Notes under the pieces: model-generated | Told to the model about the DNA's origin: nothing | Databases searched by the model: none | Seen by the model: the letters and a program-made list of their open reading frames with translations, nothing else | Part shown: piece by piece, positions 8,655-16,807 of the stretch | How positions within the stretch are numbered: the first letter of the stretch is position 1 | Layout: each line of letters begins with the position of its first letter | DNA from: JACRAV01 sp964571235 | GTDB taxonomy: Bacteria > Zixibacteria > MSB-5A5 > GN15 > FEB-12 | DNA: 46,082 bases | Direction: 5' to 3' | Assembly: GCA_964571235.1 (NCBI GenBank) | Contig: CAZNAI010000009.1 | Span: 1-46,082 of the forward strand | Translations under genes and position numbers: made by a program

Positions 8655-10349
8655 TTACAAACAGCCCGATGTCGGAGTGAACGAAATGTAGAGATAATCT
8701 ATCAGCGCGGAGAGATCAGCGATGTCAATATTGCCGTCTGGAGATCCGTCGGTATTGGCCTCTTTGTCACAGCAAAGCGGCGTGAACGTAATATAGAGAT
8801 AGTCGATAAGGGAGGATAGATCAGCGATATCGGTCCCCTCGCTTGGATCGCAATCGACATTACCTGTAGCGCCTACGCAACAACTCCCCTGAATCGCAAC
8901 TCCAGTCAACGGGACTAATAGCGGGCTGAGGACACTGGTGTCATTATGATAGATTCGGGCAGTATCAACGAGCATTCCTGCATTCGGCCGACTCCATTGG
9001 ATTGTAAGCGTGTCGGCGAACGCAACCGGCACAGAGTGGGGAAGTGCAGTAACCGACGCAATCCCGTTGCCCGCACCGAACCCGATGCTATCGACACTCA
9101 GTAGTCCCCACCCGATCTTGTGCAATGGTATCTGCGCTGTTGAAATGTGCGTGGTACTATCGGTGCCAAAGTCAATTGAACTGATGTCAAGTCCAACTCG
9201 GGGAGAGGTGAAAAGTGGAAATTCCACGGCGTGTGGTCCACCGTACGCCCCCATGTCGTTTCGCCGCAATCCTCGACTTGGGAATTTCGCAAGACTGGGA
9301 TCGCCAATGTCGGCAATGTCCCGATCGGGCAGTAGGGCATCCCCCGAGTCCACACAGGGAGAGGCAGGCAACAAGAGGAAATTGCTGTCGGCCCACATCG
9401 GTACTCTATCAAAGTTGCCTGTGCCGGCGAATCCGCCTTGGATATCCGAATACTCCACTGTTGAACCGGCGGCTGTGCCCGTCATTCGAATCTGCGGCGA
9501 AATGGGGCTGGTATTCGATCTCACGATGTTGTTCAGAAAGGTAGCATTGACATTGTTGAGGCTGAGCCCGCCGCCGTTGAGGATGGCAGAGTTCTCCACG
9601 ACCGTGTTATTGATTACCACCGGATCGGTGCATGTCCAGATCCATAAGCCGCCGCCGCCAAATGCTTGTCCACCCGAGTTTTTCCACACCACGTTGTTTC
9701 GGATGGTTCCGCTTTGATGAAAGAAGACAAGCCCAGCGCCATACAGGCCTTTATTGTAGGCGATGACATTCGATTCGATCGTGGCATCGCCAAATCCGCT
9801 ACGGATTCCACCACCACCTGACGACGTCGCATCATTAATTGTCGCCGCGTTATTTACAATGAGATTATGGCGAATTGTCACCACGCCACCGTCGGTAAGA
9901 ACCCCTCCGCCCTCGCGGTATTGTCTACCGTCGGACGGATCAAACCACTTTGTGCCGGTACCGCGGGTGAGCGTAAAGCCCTCGACCACACCGCCCGTGA
10001 CGTCGCTCACAATCACACAGCTCCCAGAGTCGGTACTGGTAGGTGATGACCCATCGATAATTGTGTGGAGTATGTGTTGGGGATTCCCATCAAGTAGATA
10101 CCGGCTGGCGAGATGTAGCTTTTTTGAAAAGATTTTCACGTTTTCGAGGTAAATACCATCCTCGACGAGAACTGTGTCTCCGGCAGACGCGGCATTTATG
10201 CCTTGTTGAATGGATGGTTGATCAGCCGGTACAATGATAATTGTTGCGGGGACCACCCGCGGAAATGCCGCCAGGGACAGCAGCGCGCAAAGCCAGATGA
10301 TAGCACTGTTGCGGCATTTTGGTGGACTGGACTTGATCATTCTCAACAC
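8655..10349 (-). CDS. Secreted right-handed beta-helix protein with C-terminal dockerin modules
   Basis: About 564 residues. A signal peptide (IIWLCALLSLAAFPRVVPA) is followed by the opening of many parallel beta-helix proteins (PADQPSIQQGINAASAGDTVLV), then repeated NNxxx/GGG coils typical of NosD/DUF1565-like repeats (about residues 45-330). A beta-sandwich region comes next, then two dockerin-like modules (NVDCDPSEGTDIADLSSLIDYLYI and a second copy). The start is uncertain: AGGAGG lies 5 bases before GTG 10349, 8 before TTG 10346 and 14 before ATG 10340. The helix suggests carbohydrate binding or an adhesin/lyase scaffold; catalytic residues cannot be assigned. Confidence 0.85.
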   Translation of the reverse strand: MLRMIKSSPPKCRNSAIIWLCALLSLAAFPRVVPATIIIVPADQPSIQQGINAASAGDTVLVEDGIYLENVKIFSKKLHLASRYLLDGNPQHILHTIIDGSSPTSTDSGSCVIVSDVTGGVVEGFTLTRGTGTKWFDPSDGRQYREGGGVLTDGGVVTIRHNLIVNNAATINDATSSGGGGIRSGFGDATIESNVIAYNKGLYGAGLVFFHQSGTIRNNVVWKNSGGQAFGGGGLWIWTCTDPVVINNTVVENSAILNGGGLSLNNVNATFLNNIVRSNTSPISPQIRMTGTAAGSTVEYSDIQGGFAGTGNFDRVPMWADSNFLLLPASPCVDSGDALLPDRDIADIGDPSLAKFPSRGLRRNDMGAYGGPHAVEFPLFTSPRVGLDISSIDFGTDSTTHISTAQIPLHKIGWGLLSVDSIGFGAGNGIASVTALPHSVPVAFADTLTIQWSRPNAGMLVDTARIYHNDTSVLSPLLVPLTGVAIQGSCCVGATGNVDCDPSEGTDIADLSSLIDYLYITFTPLCCDKEANTDGSPDGNIDIADLSALIDYLYISFTPTSGCL

Positions 10350-10502
10350 ATCAACCTCCTGTGCGTGGCCGTTCGGATGGCGACCTTTGTTAAACCATTG
10401 TTTGGTCAGGCGGATATTGATGAGTCGAGTCAAGTGCAAAAATGTTACACCCTATCGAAGTGAAATCTGATAATTGGCTTAGGTTGGCAGATAAGCGGAA
10501 GG

Positions 10503-10811
10503 TCAATCGCTGGACCAAAGCCGGCTACGAATTCGCTCTTTAGCTTCCGGAGAGAGGCCCCGGTGATCTCCGAATTGCTGTCCCGGACGTGTTCCCGAGT
10601 ATCTGATGGCTTGATCAATGCAGGCGACCTGATCGTCGAACCTGGTGCAAAAAGCACAGACCGTCTGGTGAATGCGGATAGTCAGCCAGTCCTTTATTGA
10701 GGGACGTCGGTCGCGGGCGTCGGATATGAGCCGGGTAATCCTTTGGCAGGGGGGCAGTCGCCGCGCCACGAACTGGACGATTTTCCAGCGATGCTTGCGA
10801 GGATCTCTCAT
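10503..10811 (-). CDS. Zinc-finger (zf-HC2-like) anti-sigma factor, soluble
   Basis: A 102-residue protein overlapping the sigma-factor gene upstream by four bases (ATGA). It carries HQTVCAFC, an H-x3-C-x2-C zinc motif of ZAS anti-sigma factors, near residues 50-57, preceded by a Cys near 31. There is no membrane segment, so the protein should be cytosolic and sense a cytoplasmic signal such as oxidation or loss of zinc. Role inferred from motif plus position: it binds and holds the adjacent ECF sigma factor. The dockerin beta-helix gene starts about 150 bases downstream and could be a target. Confidence 0.8.
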   Translation of the reverse strand: MRDPRKHRWKIVQFVARRLPPCQRITRLISDARDRRPSIKDWLTIRIHQTVCAFCTRFDDQVACIDQAIRYSGTRPGQQFGDHRGLSPEAKERIRSRLWSSD

Positions 10812-11383
10812 TGGTCGGTACCTTTTTGAAACCAGTTCATATCAAGGCATTCGCGCAGTTGCTTGCGCGATCGATAGAGTACAACACGAAGATTGGTCGG
10901 GCTGATATTGAAATCGTTACAGAGATCGCCTGAAGTCACCTCGTCCACCACATAAAGGGCAAAAATCGAAGCCATACGCTTGGGGAGCAGAGACAAACAG
11001 TGTTCAAAGGCGCACCAAAACTCCTCTCGTTCCAACAAACCGTGTGGATCGAAACCCCAGTCCGAGGGAAAGAACCCGCGTGCCCACTCGCCATCGGGTC
11101 GAAAGCCGCGGTCATCGTTGGACGAGAGAATCTCAGCGTCCGATTGCGGTTGATCTCGATAGAGGCGGCGAATGTAGTCAATAATCTTGTGTTTCAGAAT
11201 GCCAATCAACCAGGTACTCTCAGAAGATTCAGCCCGAAATGAGTCTTTTTGCTTCAGGGCGGCAAGCAAAGTCTCCTGCACCAGATCTTCGGCCGCCGAT
11301 TTGTCTCGGACACGGACCAGCGCATAGCGAAACAACATGTCTCCGTAGTCATCGAGCCATGCGGTTGGATCCGGTACTGTCAT
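10808..11383 (-). CDS. ECF-family RNA polymerase sigma factor
   Basis: A 191-residue sigma70-family ECF factor. Region 2 is seen as LFRYALVRVRDKSAAEDLVQ at about residues 17-36, followed by STWLIGILKHKIIDYIRR. Region 4 is a helix-turn-helix (VVDEVTSGDLCNDFNISPTN...VVLYRSRKQLRECL, about 140-185). It directs polymerase to a small regulon. ATG start with AGGA six bases upstream. The gene after it encodes a zinc-finger anti-sigma with a four-base overlap. I see no clear autoregulatory promoter upstream. Confidence 0.9.
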   Translation of the reverse strand: MTVPDPTAWLDDYGDMLFRYALVRVRDKSAAEDLVQETLLAALKQKDSFRAESSESTWLIGILKHKIIDYIRRLYRDQPQSDAEILSSNDDRGFRPDGEWARGFFPSDWGFDPHGLLEREEFWCAFEHCLSLLPKRMASIFALYVVDEVTSGDLCNDFNISPTNLRVVLYRSRKQLRECLDMNWFQKGTDQ

Positions 11384-11624
11384 GATGGTCCTAATGTACA
11401 GCCAATCGATCTGTGGTGAAAGTCGAAATCAAATCACGGTAAAGAGCCATCAATTTCCGCCGTAGTGGTTTTGGGGAGGACGTTTCAATATGAACCACTC
11501 CGGCGGAGGGAAGAGGTCGTTGGCGGCGCCACTCAAGCTGTCTTCCGGTACTACCGATAACAGGAATATCTCATCCACTTTGTCAGGAGAAGTGGATCAA
11601 ATCTGGATTTGGAGGTTTGGCGAT

Positions 11625-12371
11625 ATGGGACTGAAGAAAATACCGGCGGCGTTTGCACTGAAAATAGCTGTGCCATACTTTGTCGCAAGTTTATGCTGGA
11701 TCTTGTTTTCAGATCGATTTGTCGAGCAGATTTCTCCGGATGTTGCAACACTCTCGGCGTTGCAAACATACAAGGGTTGGTTTTTCATAACGGTGTCGGC
11801 ATTGTTGGTGTATCTCATATCCCGTCACTATCTCAATCAACTGTCGCATTTCCAGCAGGCGATCTTCGAAAGAGAATCGGCCTTATTGCGAAATGAAGAG
11901 GGCATCCTTATCCTCCTTTCTAATCTTCCCGGTATGGCCTACCGATGTTCTGCAGACGAGGATCGGCAGATGTCATTTGTCAGTGATGGATGCAAATCAA
12001 TCACGGGGTTCGAAGTTGGAGAATTGGTCGGCGAGAACGGCATACCCTGGAACACATTGATCGTGCCGGAGGACCGTGAGACAGTCAATCATAAAATTCG
12101 TCAAGCGGTGAGAGACCATTCGGCTTTTCACCTCGAATATCGTGTGAAGGCCGATCTCGGTCGTTCCAAGTGGGTATCCGAGCAAGGGTGTGCGATTCAA
12201 ACGACCATCAATGGCCCAACCCTGCTCGTGGGCTATATCTTTGAGGTAGCGGACTCTTCCTTGCACAACTCCAGTGGTGGCTGGTTTGAGCCATCAACAG
12301 CATCAGGAAAGCGGGCGCCTGAAGAGCAGAGTATCAGTCAGTCGTCAAATCTCATCGGCCGCTCGCGCTAA
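11625..12371 (+). CDS. Membrane PAS-domain sensor lacking a kinase domain
   Basis: About 248 residues. Two hydrophobic segments (about 9-26 and 48-66) flank a short external loop, followed by a helical linker and one PAS/PAC domain (GMAYRCSADEDRQMSFVSDG...ITGF to LLVGYIFEV). The protein then stops: no HisKA, HATPase, GGDEF or EAL domain follows, and the next 98 bases hold none. ATG 11625 has GGAGG about nine bases upstream; an ATG 135 bases earlier gives an unlikely N-terminus. It precedes phoU, where a PhoR-type kinase would be usual, so it may be a shortened PhoR-like sensor or an input module for another protein. Confidence 0.7.
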   Translation: MGLKKIPAAFALKIAVPYFVASLCWILFSDRFVEQISPDVATLSALQTYKGWFFITVSALLVYLISRHYLNQLSHFQQAIFERESALLRNEEGILILLSNLPGMAYRCSADEDRQMSFVSDGCKSITGFEVGELVGENGIPWNTLIVPEDRETVNHKIRQAVRDHSAFHLEYRVKADLGRSKWVSEQGCAIQTTINGPTLLVGYIFEVADSSLHNSSGGWFEPSTASGKRAPEEQSISQSSNLIGRSR

Positions 12372-12469
12372 TAGCCTCCCAAACGCCACATTCAAGCGGA
12401 ATTGACTTTTTTTGTGGCGCTCTGCCAAATTACCACTATAATTTCCTATCTGCTTGCAAGGAAACACCA

Positions 12470-13141
12470 TTGTCGAGACATTTAATTCGTGAGGTCGATA
12501 ACCTCAAGTCTGAAATAGTCGGACTCGCCACCCGGGTCGAAGAAGCGCTCCGTGGAGCTGTCAAGTCGCTGATCGCGCGGGATTCCCGCATGGCCCTTCA
12601 GGTTATTCGCGATGATAACCTGATCGACGCGATCGAAGTGGATATTGAGGAAGAGTGCCTCAAGATCATGGCGCTCCATCAGCCCGTAGCCATCGACCTA
12701 CGGGTCGTGGTGGCTATTCTCAAAATAAACAATGACCTGGAACGGATCGGCGATTTAGCAGTGAACATTGCTGAGCGGGCGGTCGATTTGTCAAAAGGCG
12801 AGCCGGTTCCAACCCAGTTTGACTTTAAGAAAATGGGGGAGAAGGTACAGGCAATGCTCCGAAAGAGTCTGGATGCACTTGTTGCTATGGAACCGGAGTT
12901 GGCAATTGAGGTGCTCCGATCCGACGATGAGATCGACGCTATCCACCGACAGATGTACCAGCAGATCAAGGCGGAAATCGCGCTCCGGCCAGAGAAAGTG
13001 GACTACTACATTCAACTACTGGCAGTGTCGCGAAATCTTGAGCGGGTCGCCGATCACGCGACTAACATATCAGAAGATGTCATCTATCTGGCGGAAGGTC
13101 ATATTATCCGCCATTCTAACGGTAAAGAGATTTCGTCGTAG
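12470..13141 (+). CDS. phoU: PhoU-family phosphate signalling regulator
   Basis: A 223-residue protein made of two tandem three-helix PhoU domains (about 10-105 and 115-205), each with the NDLERIGD/RNLERVADHATNI type metal-binding helix. PhoU proteins hold down phosphate-starvation signalling and control phosphate uptake. TTG start at 12470, with AAGGAAA upstream. A perfect TATAAT lies at 12437-12442 but no matching -35 is spaced correctly. Here the genomic partner is a PiT permease on the opposite strand, with the stops 12 bases apart; no pst genes are in view. Confidence 0.9.
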   Translation: MSRHLIREVDNLKSEIVGLATRVEEALRGAVKSLIARDSRMALQVIRDDNLIDAIEVDIEEECLKIMALHQPVAIDLRVVVAILKINNDLERIGDLAVNIAERAVDLSKGEPVPTQFDFKKMGEKVQAMLRKSLDALVAMEPELAIEVLRSDDEIDAIHRQMYQQIKAEIALRPEKVDYYIQLLAVSRNLERVADHATNISEDVIYLAEGHIIRHSNGKEISS

Positions 13142-13153
13142 ACGAAAGACGTC

Positions 13154-14176
13154 CTATATCAGGCTTCGGATCAGGTAGAAGCATCCCGCTGAAATAGCCG
13201 CCGAGGCGGGAATAGTCAGCACCCAGGCCCAAACGATTCTTCCAGCCACCCCCCATTTAATTCCCGACAATCGACCGGTCGAGCCGACCCCTATGATTGC
13301 ACCGGTAATTGTGTGAGTGGTCGAGACGGGGATGCCGAAAAATGTGGCTCCAAAAAGCGTTGCGGCTCCGGCGGTCTCGGCGCAAAATCCGCCGACAGGC
13401 TTCAGCTTGGTAATCTTCATACCCATTGTCTTGACAATGCGCCATCCGCCGAATGCGGTGCCGACCGCCATCGCGGCGTGGCATGCCAGAATAATCCAAG
13501 CAGTATCCCAATTAGACAAGGATAGCTGGTGATCGGTGCTCATCAGTCCGCCGGCCATCAGGAGCGCCATGATAATTCCCATGGTTTTTTGGGCGTCGTT
13601 TCCGCCGTGGCCGAGGGAATAGAGCGCCGCCGAAAACAGTTGACCCTTGCGAAACCAACGATCGACATTGTCCGGCCGCCATTTACGAAATATCCAATAT
13701 GTTGCGATCATGAGGGCGAATCCGAGCACGAGTCCGATAAGGGGAGCAAGAGGAATGAACTTCACAGTCTTCCAGATATTGCTCCAGCGTATGACGTCGA
13801 CCCCACGATAAGCCAGCCCCGCCCCGGCCACACCGCCAATGAGAGCGTGGGAGGAACTGGTCGGCAGGCCGAGCCACCAAGTCAACAAATCCCAGGCAAT
13901 CGCTCCCAGGAGGCCAGCGAGAACGACATACACGTAGACAGTGTCTTGTCCGTCGATCTTGACGATTTTCGCAATGGTATCGGCGACTTTGGGGGCGAAG
14001 ACAAACATCGCCACGAAGTTAAAGAAGGCGGCCCACAAGACTGCCCATCGCGGGCTGAGGACACGGGTAGACACGACCGTTGCGATTGAGTTCGCGGCGT
14101 CGTGGAATCCGTTAATGATGTCAAATATCAGCGCGACCACGACTGTCGCGATAATGACAATCATGAGCGGTTGCAT
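13154..14176 (-). CDS. pit: PiT-family inorganic phosphate permease
   Basis: About 340 residues with about ten hydrophobic segments and both PiT signatures: GFHDAANSIAT near the N-terminus and GGNDAQKTMGI in the second half. These permeases co-transport phosphate (or metal phosphate) with H+ or Na+ across the inner membrane. The ATG at 14176 directly follows the DUF47 stop (TGATATG), so translation is likely coupled; ATG 14164 is an alternative. The DUF47 accessory gene lies immediately upstream, the standard pairing. Confidence 0.93.
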   Translation of the reverse strand: MQPLMIVIIATVVVALIFDIINGFHDAANSIATVVSTRVLSPRWAVLWAAFFNFVAMFVFAPKVADTIAKIVKIDGQDTVYVYVVLAGLLGAIAWDLLTWWLGLPTSSSHALIGGVAGAGLAYRGVDVIRWSNIWKTVKFIPLAPLIGLVLGFALMIATYWIFRKWRPDNVDRWFRKGQLFSAALYSLGHGGNDAQKTMGIIMALLMAGGLMSTDHQLSLSNWDTAWIILACHAAMAVGTAFGGWRIVKTMGMKITKLKPVGGFCAETAGAATLFGATFFGIPVSTTHTITGAIIGVGSTGRLSGIKWGVAGRIVWAWVLTIPASAAISAGCFYLIRSLI

Positions 14177-14177
14177 A

Positions 14178-14807
14178 TCAGGAGGCCTCGATGACAATAC
14201 CGGAGATGATATTAGCGACTTCCTGGCACCGGTCGGTCGCCTTTTCCAGTCGCTCGAAAATCTCTTTCCACTTCACGATCATTACGGCATCGGTCTCTGT
14301 CTTAAACAGTCGAACCAGTGCGGCTCGCAACAACTCGTCGCCGTCGTTTTCCGCCTGATATACCGCAATACAACACTTTTGTATGTTGTCGCTCTCTTTG
14401 GCAAGGCGGGGGAGACTCTTGACTGCGCCGTCGATATGCGATGTGGCATGAACCAAAACCTGGGTTAACTGTTTGAGCTCGGTGCGATAGTCGGTCAGTT
14501 CATAAAGTGCCATGCGCGATGCGGCCGAGTCGACCGAATCGACAATATCGTCAAGGCGACGAATCAGTCGATGGATATCGGCTCGATCGATAGGAGTGAT
14601 AAAAGTGTTGTGGAGCGCGTCGATGCACTGGTGAGTGACATCGTCGGCCCTATGCTCGATTTGCTTGATCCGATTGACCCGGAGCGCCAACTCGTCCGGC
14701 TTGGAGGCAAGTTCATCGAATTCCCGGCAGGCCTCCATCGAGAGCAAACTGTGTTGCTCAAAGAATCTGAAAAAGCTGGTTTCTCGTGGCAGAAAGTGCT
14801 TGAGCAT
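14178..14807 (-). CDS. DUF47 (PhoU-like) phosphate transport accessory protein
   Basis: A 209-residue all-helical protein of the DUF47/Pit accessory family (MLKHFLPRETSFFRFFEQH, IKQIEHRADDVTH, LIRRLDDIVDSVDSAASR). These PhoU-like proteins are encoded next to PiT permeases and are thought to gate or regulate them. ATG start with AGGAGGG six bases upstream, a strong site. It forms a two-gene operon with the PiT gene. With the convergent PhoU this gives two PhoU-fold proteins around one permease. Confidence 0.92.
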   Translation of the reverse strand: MLKHFLPRETSFFRFFEQHSLLSMEACREFDELASKPDELALRVNRIKQIEHRADDVTHQCIDALHNTFITPIDRADIHRLIRRLDDIVDSVDSAASRMALYELTDYRTELKQLTQVLVHATSHIDGAVKSLPRLAKESDNIQKCCIAVYQAENDGDELLRAALVRLFKTETDAVMIVKWKEIFERLEKATDRCQEVANIISGIVIEAS

Positions 14808-15048
14808 GAACCCTCCTGGTCTTCAAATCTGCGCGCGGTCATTGCCATTCTGGACAATGCGGACTATGCGCCGTGCAAGCTTAACATGTGCCGAATGAAA
14901 CGTCAACGAAACTCTGACATAGACTCAATTCTAATCATATACTCCCAAGTGGGTTATTCACAGACACACGGCCCAAGTGAATTCAGGTCAATTACGGAGG
15001 TATGTCTGGCCGCATAGGTGGAAGCACAGATCACCACCCAAAAGGTAC

Positions 15049-15077
15049 TTGTGCGGGCGCACAAAGTGGCCTAACTT
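15049..15077 (+). promoter_or_regulatory. Possible promoter of tRNA-Leu
   Basis: TTGTGC (15049-15054), a 17-base spacer, and TAACTT (15072-15077), ending 18 bases before the tRNA. Both hexamers are imperfect, so this is only a candidate. The rest of 14808-15048 holds nothing I can support beyond the leader of the DUF47 gene. Confidence 0.35.
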
Positions 15078-15095
15078 AATAGGGCAACGATAGTT

Positions 15096-15181
15096 GCCGG
15101 AGTGGTGGAATTGGTAGACACCAGGGACTTAAAATCCCTTGTTCCGAAAGGGACGTGCCGGTTCGAGTCCGGCCTCCGGCA
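15096..15181 (+). tRNA. tRNA-Leu (anticodon UAA)
   Basis: The acceptor stem pairs GCCGGAG with CTCCGGC, followed by discriminator A. The D loop GGTAGAC, the anticodon stem GGGAC-TTAAAAT-CCC with anticodon TAA, a long variable arm (TTCCGAAAGGGAC) typical of class II tRNAs, and a T arm CCGGTTCGAGTCCGG are all visible. CCA is not encoded. Confidence 0.95.
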
Positions 15182-15211
15182 TATTTGCGTTTTCCTCATG
15201 TTGGGCCTCTT

Positions 15212-15643
15212 GTGAACACTCATAAACGTGGTCGAGACCTGTTGGTCTTTGACGGTTCCTGCGTGCTCTGCAATCGAATTGTCAAGATTGTCGTGCAACA
15301 CGACCGCAGGGATCTGTTTAGGTTAGGAACTTTGGATCAACTCAAATCGGGACATCTGTCCGAATCGATGAAGGATGTGGCTAATACTGGAGACTCGTTA
15401 GTTGTCTTTCAGGACTTCGAATCTCAGGCGAGTCAAGTTCTGACCGAGTCAGCGGCTGTTATGTATGTAGCCTCCCAACTCGGCATGCCTTGGCGGTTGA
15501 TTGTGATTGTTGGGATCGTTCCGCGTTCATTTAGGGATCGTGTATATCGCCTGGTGGCGCGTAGTCGATACCGGTTGTTCGGCAAGACTGACCGGTGCTG
15601 GGTCCTACCGGAGTCCGAACGATGGCGGTTCAGTAACCTCTGA
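15212..15643 (+). CDS. DCC-family (DUF393) thiol-disulfide protein
   Basis: A 143-residue protein with the family hallmark DGSCVLC near the N-terminus, a thioredoxin-like CxxC pair, and the C-terminal RYRLFGKTDRCWVLP typical of this family. These are small redox proteins of poorly defined role. The GTG start at 15212 is the first reasonable one after the tRNA, with no good ribosome binding site. It lies 30 bases after tRNA-Leu on the same strand and may be read through from it. A terminator follows. Confidence 0.85.
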   Translation: MNTHKRGRDLLVFDGSCVLCNRIVKIVVQHDRRDLFRLGTLDQLKSGHLSESMKDVANTGDSLVVFQDFESQASQVLTESAAVMYVASQLGMPWRLIVIVGIVPRSFRDRVYRLVARSRYRLFGKTDRCWVLPESERWRFSNL

Positions 15644-15660
15644 AGAAGTTGTAATAAAAA

Positions 15661-15688
15661 GCCCCTCCCAATCGGGAGGGGCTCTTTG
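15661..15688. terminator. Bidirectional intrinsic terminator
   Basis: A perfect 9-bp stem GCCCCTCCC/GGGAGGGGC with loop AATC. A-rich sequence precedes it and TCTTTG follows, so it can serve the DCC gene on the plus strand and the cytochrome operon on the minus strand, which converge here. Confidence 0.85.
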
Positions 15689-15709
15689 TAAGTGACACGT
15701 TGAAATTTC

Positions 15710-16795
15710 TTACGGCAGACTATTGAGATATGCGATCGAGTTCTTGATGAGGTCTTTCGCATATTTGAAGTTATGGATGCCTTCCGAGCGGTCCTCTTCG
15801 AGCATGACATAATTCCACACCGCGCCGACTGTGCCCTGATCGGCAATGGTCATCGACTTGGCGGCGTATGTCGTATCCGAACCGGTGATAGTGCGGTTGA
15901 CCACACTCTTCGAGTACAACAGAGCGCCGAGGGTACTCATCATGCCTTCAAATTCTGTCTGATATCCTTCGACAGTGCCGTCACCATCGTAATCACTTAT
16001 CGCGTGCGATGTGTCAGCGATGAAGTTAAACGTAGCAGTCGCTTTAGCGTGGCAGGGAGTACAAACCTTCACCATAGTGTAGCCGGTCTCTTCATCGACC
16101 ATGTTGAAGCTATGTCCGCCGATTGTATAGCCATCGTGTTCCTGTACGGTTCCCATGTGACAGCCGGCGCAAGCATCCGTGATGGCGGTGGCGTGAGTGG
16201 AGGTAGTGTAGGAATATCCGGCATGTTGGAAGCCACCGGTACCGTGTAGCAGATCGGCTTGTGGACCGTGGTGCGGGCCGAAACGATTGGTGGTCGCCTT
16301 GTTGGCGACGACTTCCGCACGGACATCGGTACGGTTGTGGTGGCAGTTGGCACACAGATTGGCGTTTCCGTGGTCGAATACCACTGCGTTGGCCAGGGTG
16401 TAGGGACCACTGGCACGAAGACTAAAGTCGCCGTTTTCGTGCGGAGCATGGCAGGTGAAGCAGTGAATGGCGCTCACATTTGAATAGGGCGGATTAAATG
16501 CGCCGGTCGTGATCCATTCAACAAATCCCTGGTGATCGTGACACTTCACACAATCCGAACCGCCGCCGCGATTGGTGTAGTCAACGCTCGTGCCCGAGGC
16601 GTGGACTGAGTTATTCCATTCGCCCACGGCTTGCTGGAGGATACCATCGGCGTCATTGTGGCACTTCATGCACTCATCGGCTCCGCTGAAGCCTGAATTG
16701 TCCTGAACGATTTCATTCGTGACTTTCCTCTCGCATCCTACTGCCAGCAGTAGAACGATTGCAAGAAGAGCGGTTAGATACATCGTACGTTTCAT
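15710..16795 (-). CDS. Hexaheme c-type cytochrome lipoprotein
   Basis: 361 residues. A lipoprotein signal peptide ends in LLLAVGC (lipid-bearing Cys at residue 21). Six CxxCH heme sites follow: CMKCH, CVKCH, CFTCH, CANCH, CAGCH, CTPCH. The last ~100 residues carry no heme site. ATG 16795 is chosen because AAGGAG lies eight bases upstream; ATG 16801 is only two bases from it. It is the last gene of an operon with an outer-membrane barrel and a decaheme cytochrome. By analogy with porin-cytochrome complexes it is the likely outer-face cytochrome (MtrC-like role), though it has six rather than ten hemes. Direct family membership with MtrC is not evident. Confidence 0.9.
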   Translation of the reverse strand: MKRTMYLTALLAIVLLLAVGCERKVTNEIVQDNSGFSGADECMKCHNDADGILQQAVGEWNNSVHASGTSVDYTNRGGGSDCVKCHDHQGFVEWITTGAFNPPYSNVSAIHCFTCHAPHENGDFSLRASGPYTLANAVVFDHGNANLCANCHHNRTDVRAEVVANKATTNRFGPHHGPQADLLHGTGGFQHAGYSYTTSTHATAITDACAGCHMGTVQEHDGYTIGGHSFNMVDEETGYTMVKVCTPCHAKATATFNFIADTSHAISDYDGDGTVEGYQTEFEGMMSTLGALLYSKSVVNRTITGSDTTYAAKSMTIADQGTVGAVWNYVMLEEDRSEGIHNFKYAKDLIKNSIAYLNSLP

Positions 16796-16807
16796 TGTCA
16801 TCTCTCC

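Noticed and set aside
12402..12442. TTGACT and TATAAT as a phoU promoter
   Set aside because: The spacer would be 29 bases, too long for sigma70; only the -10 is credible.
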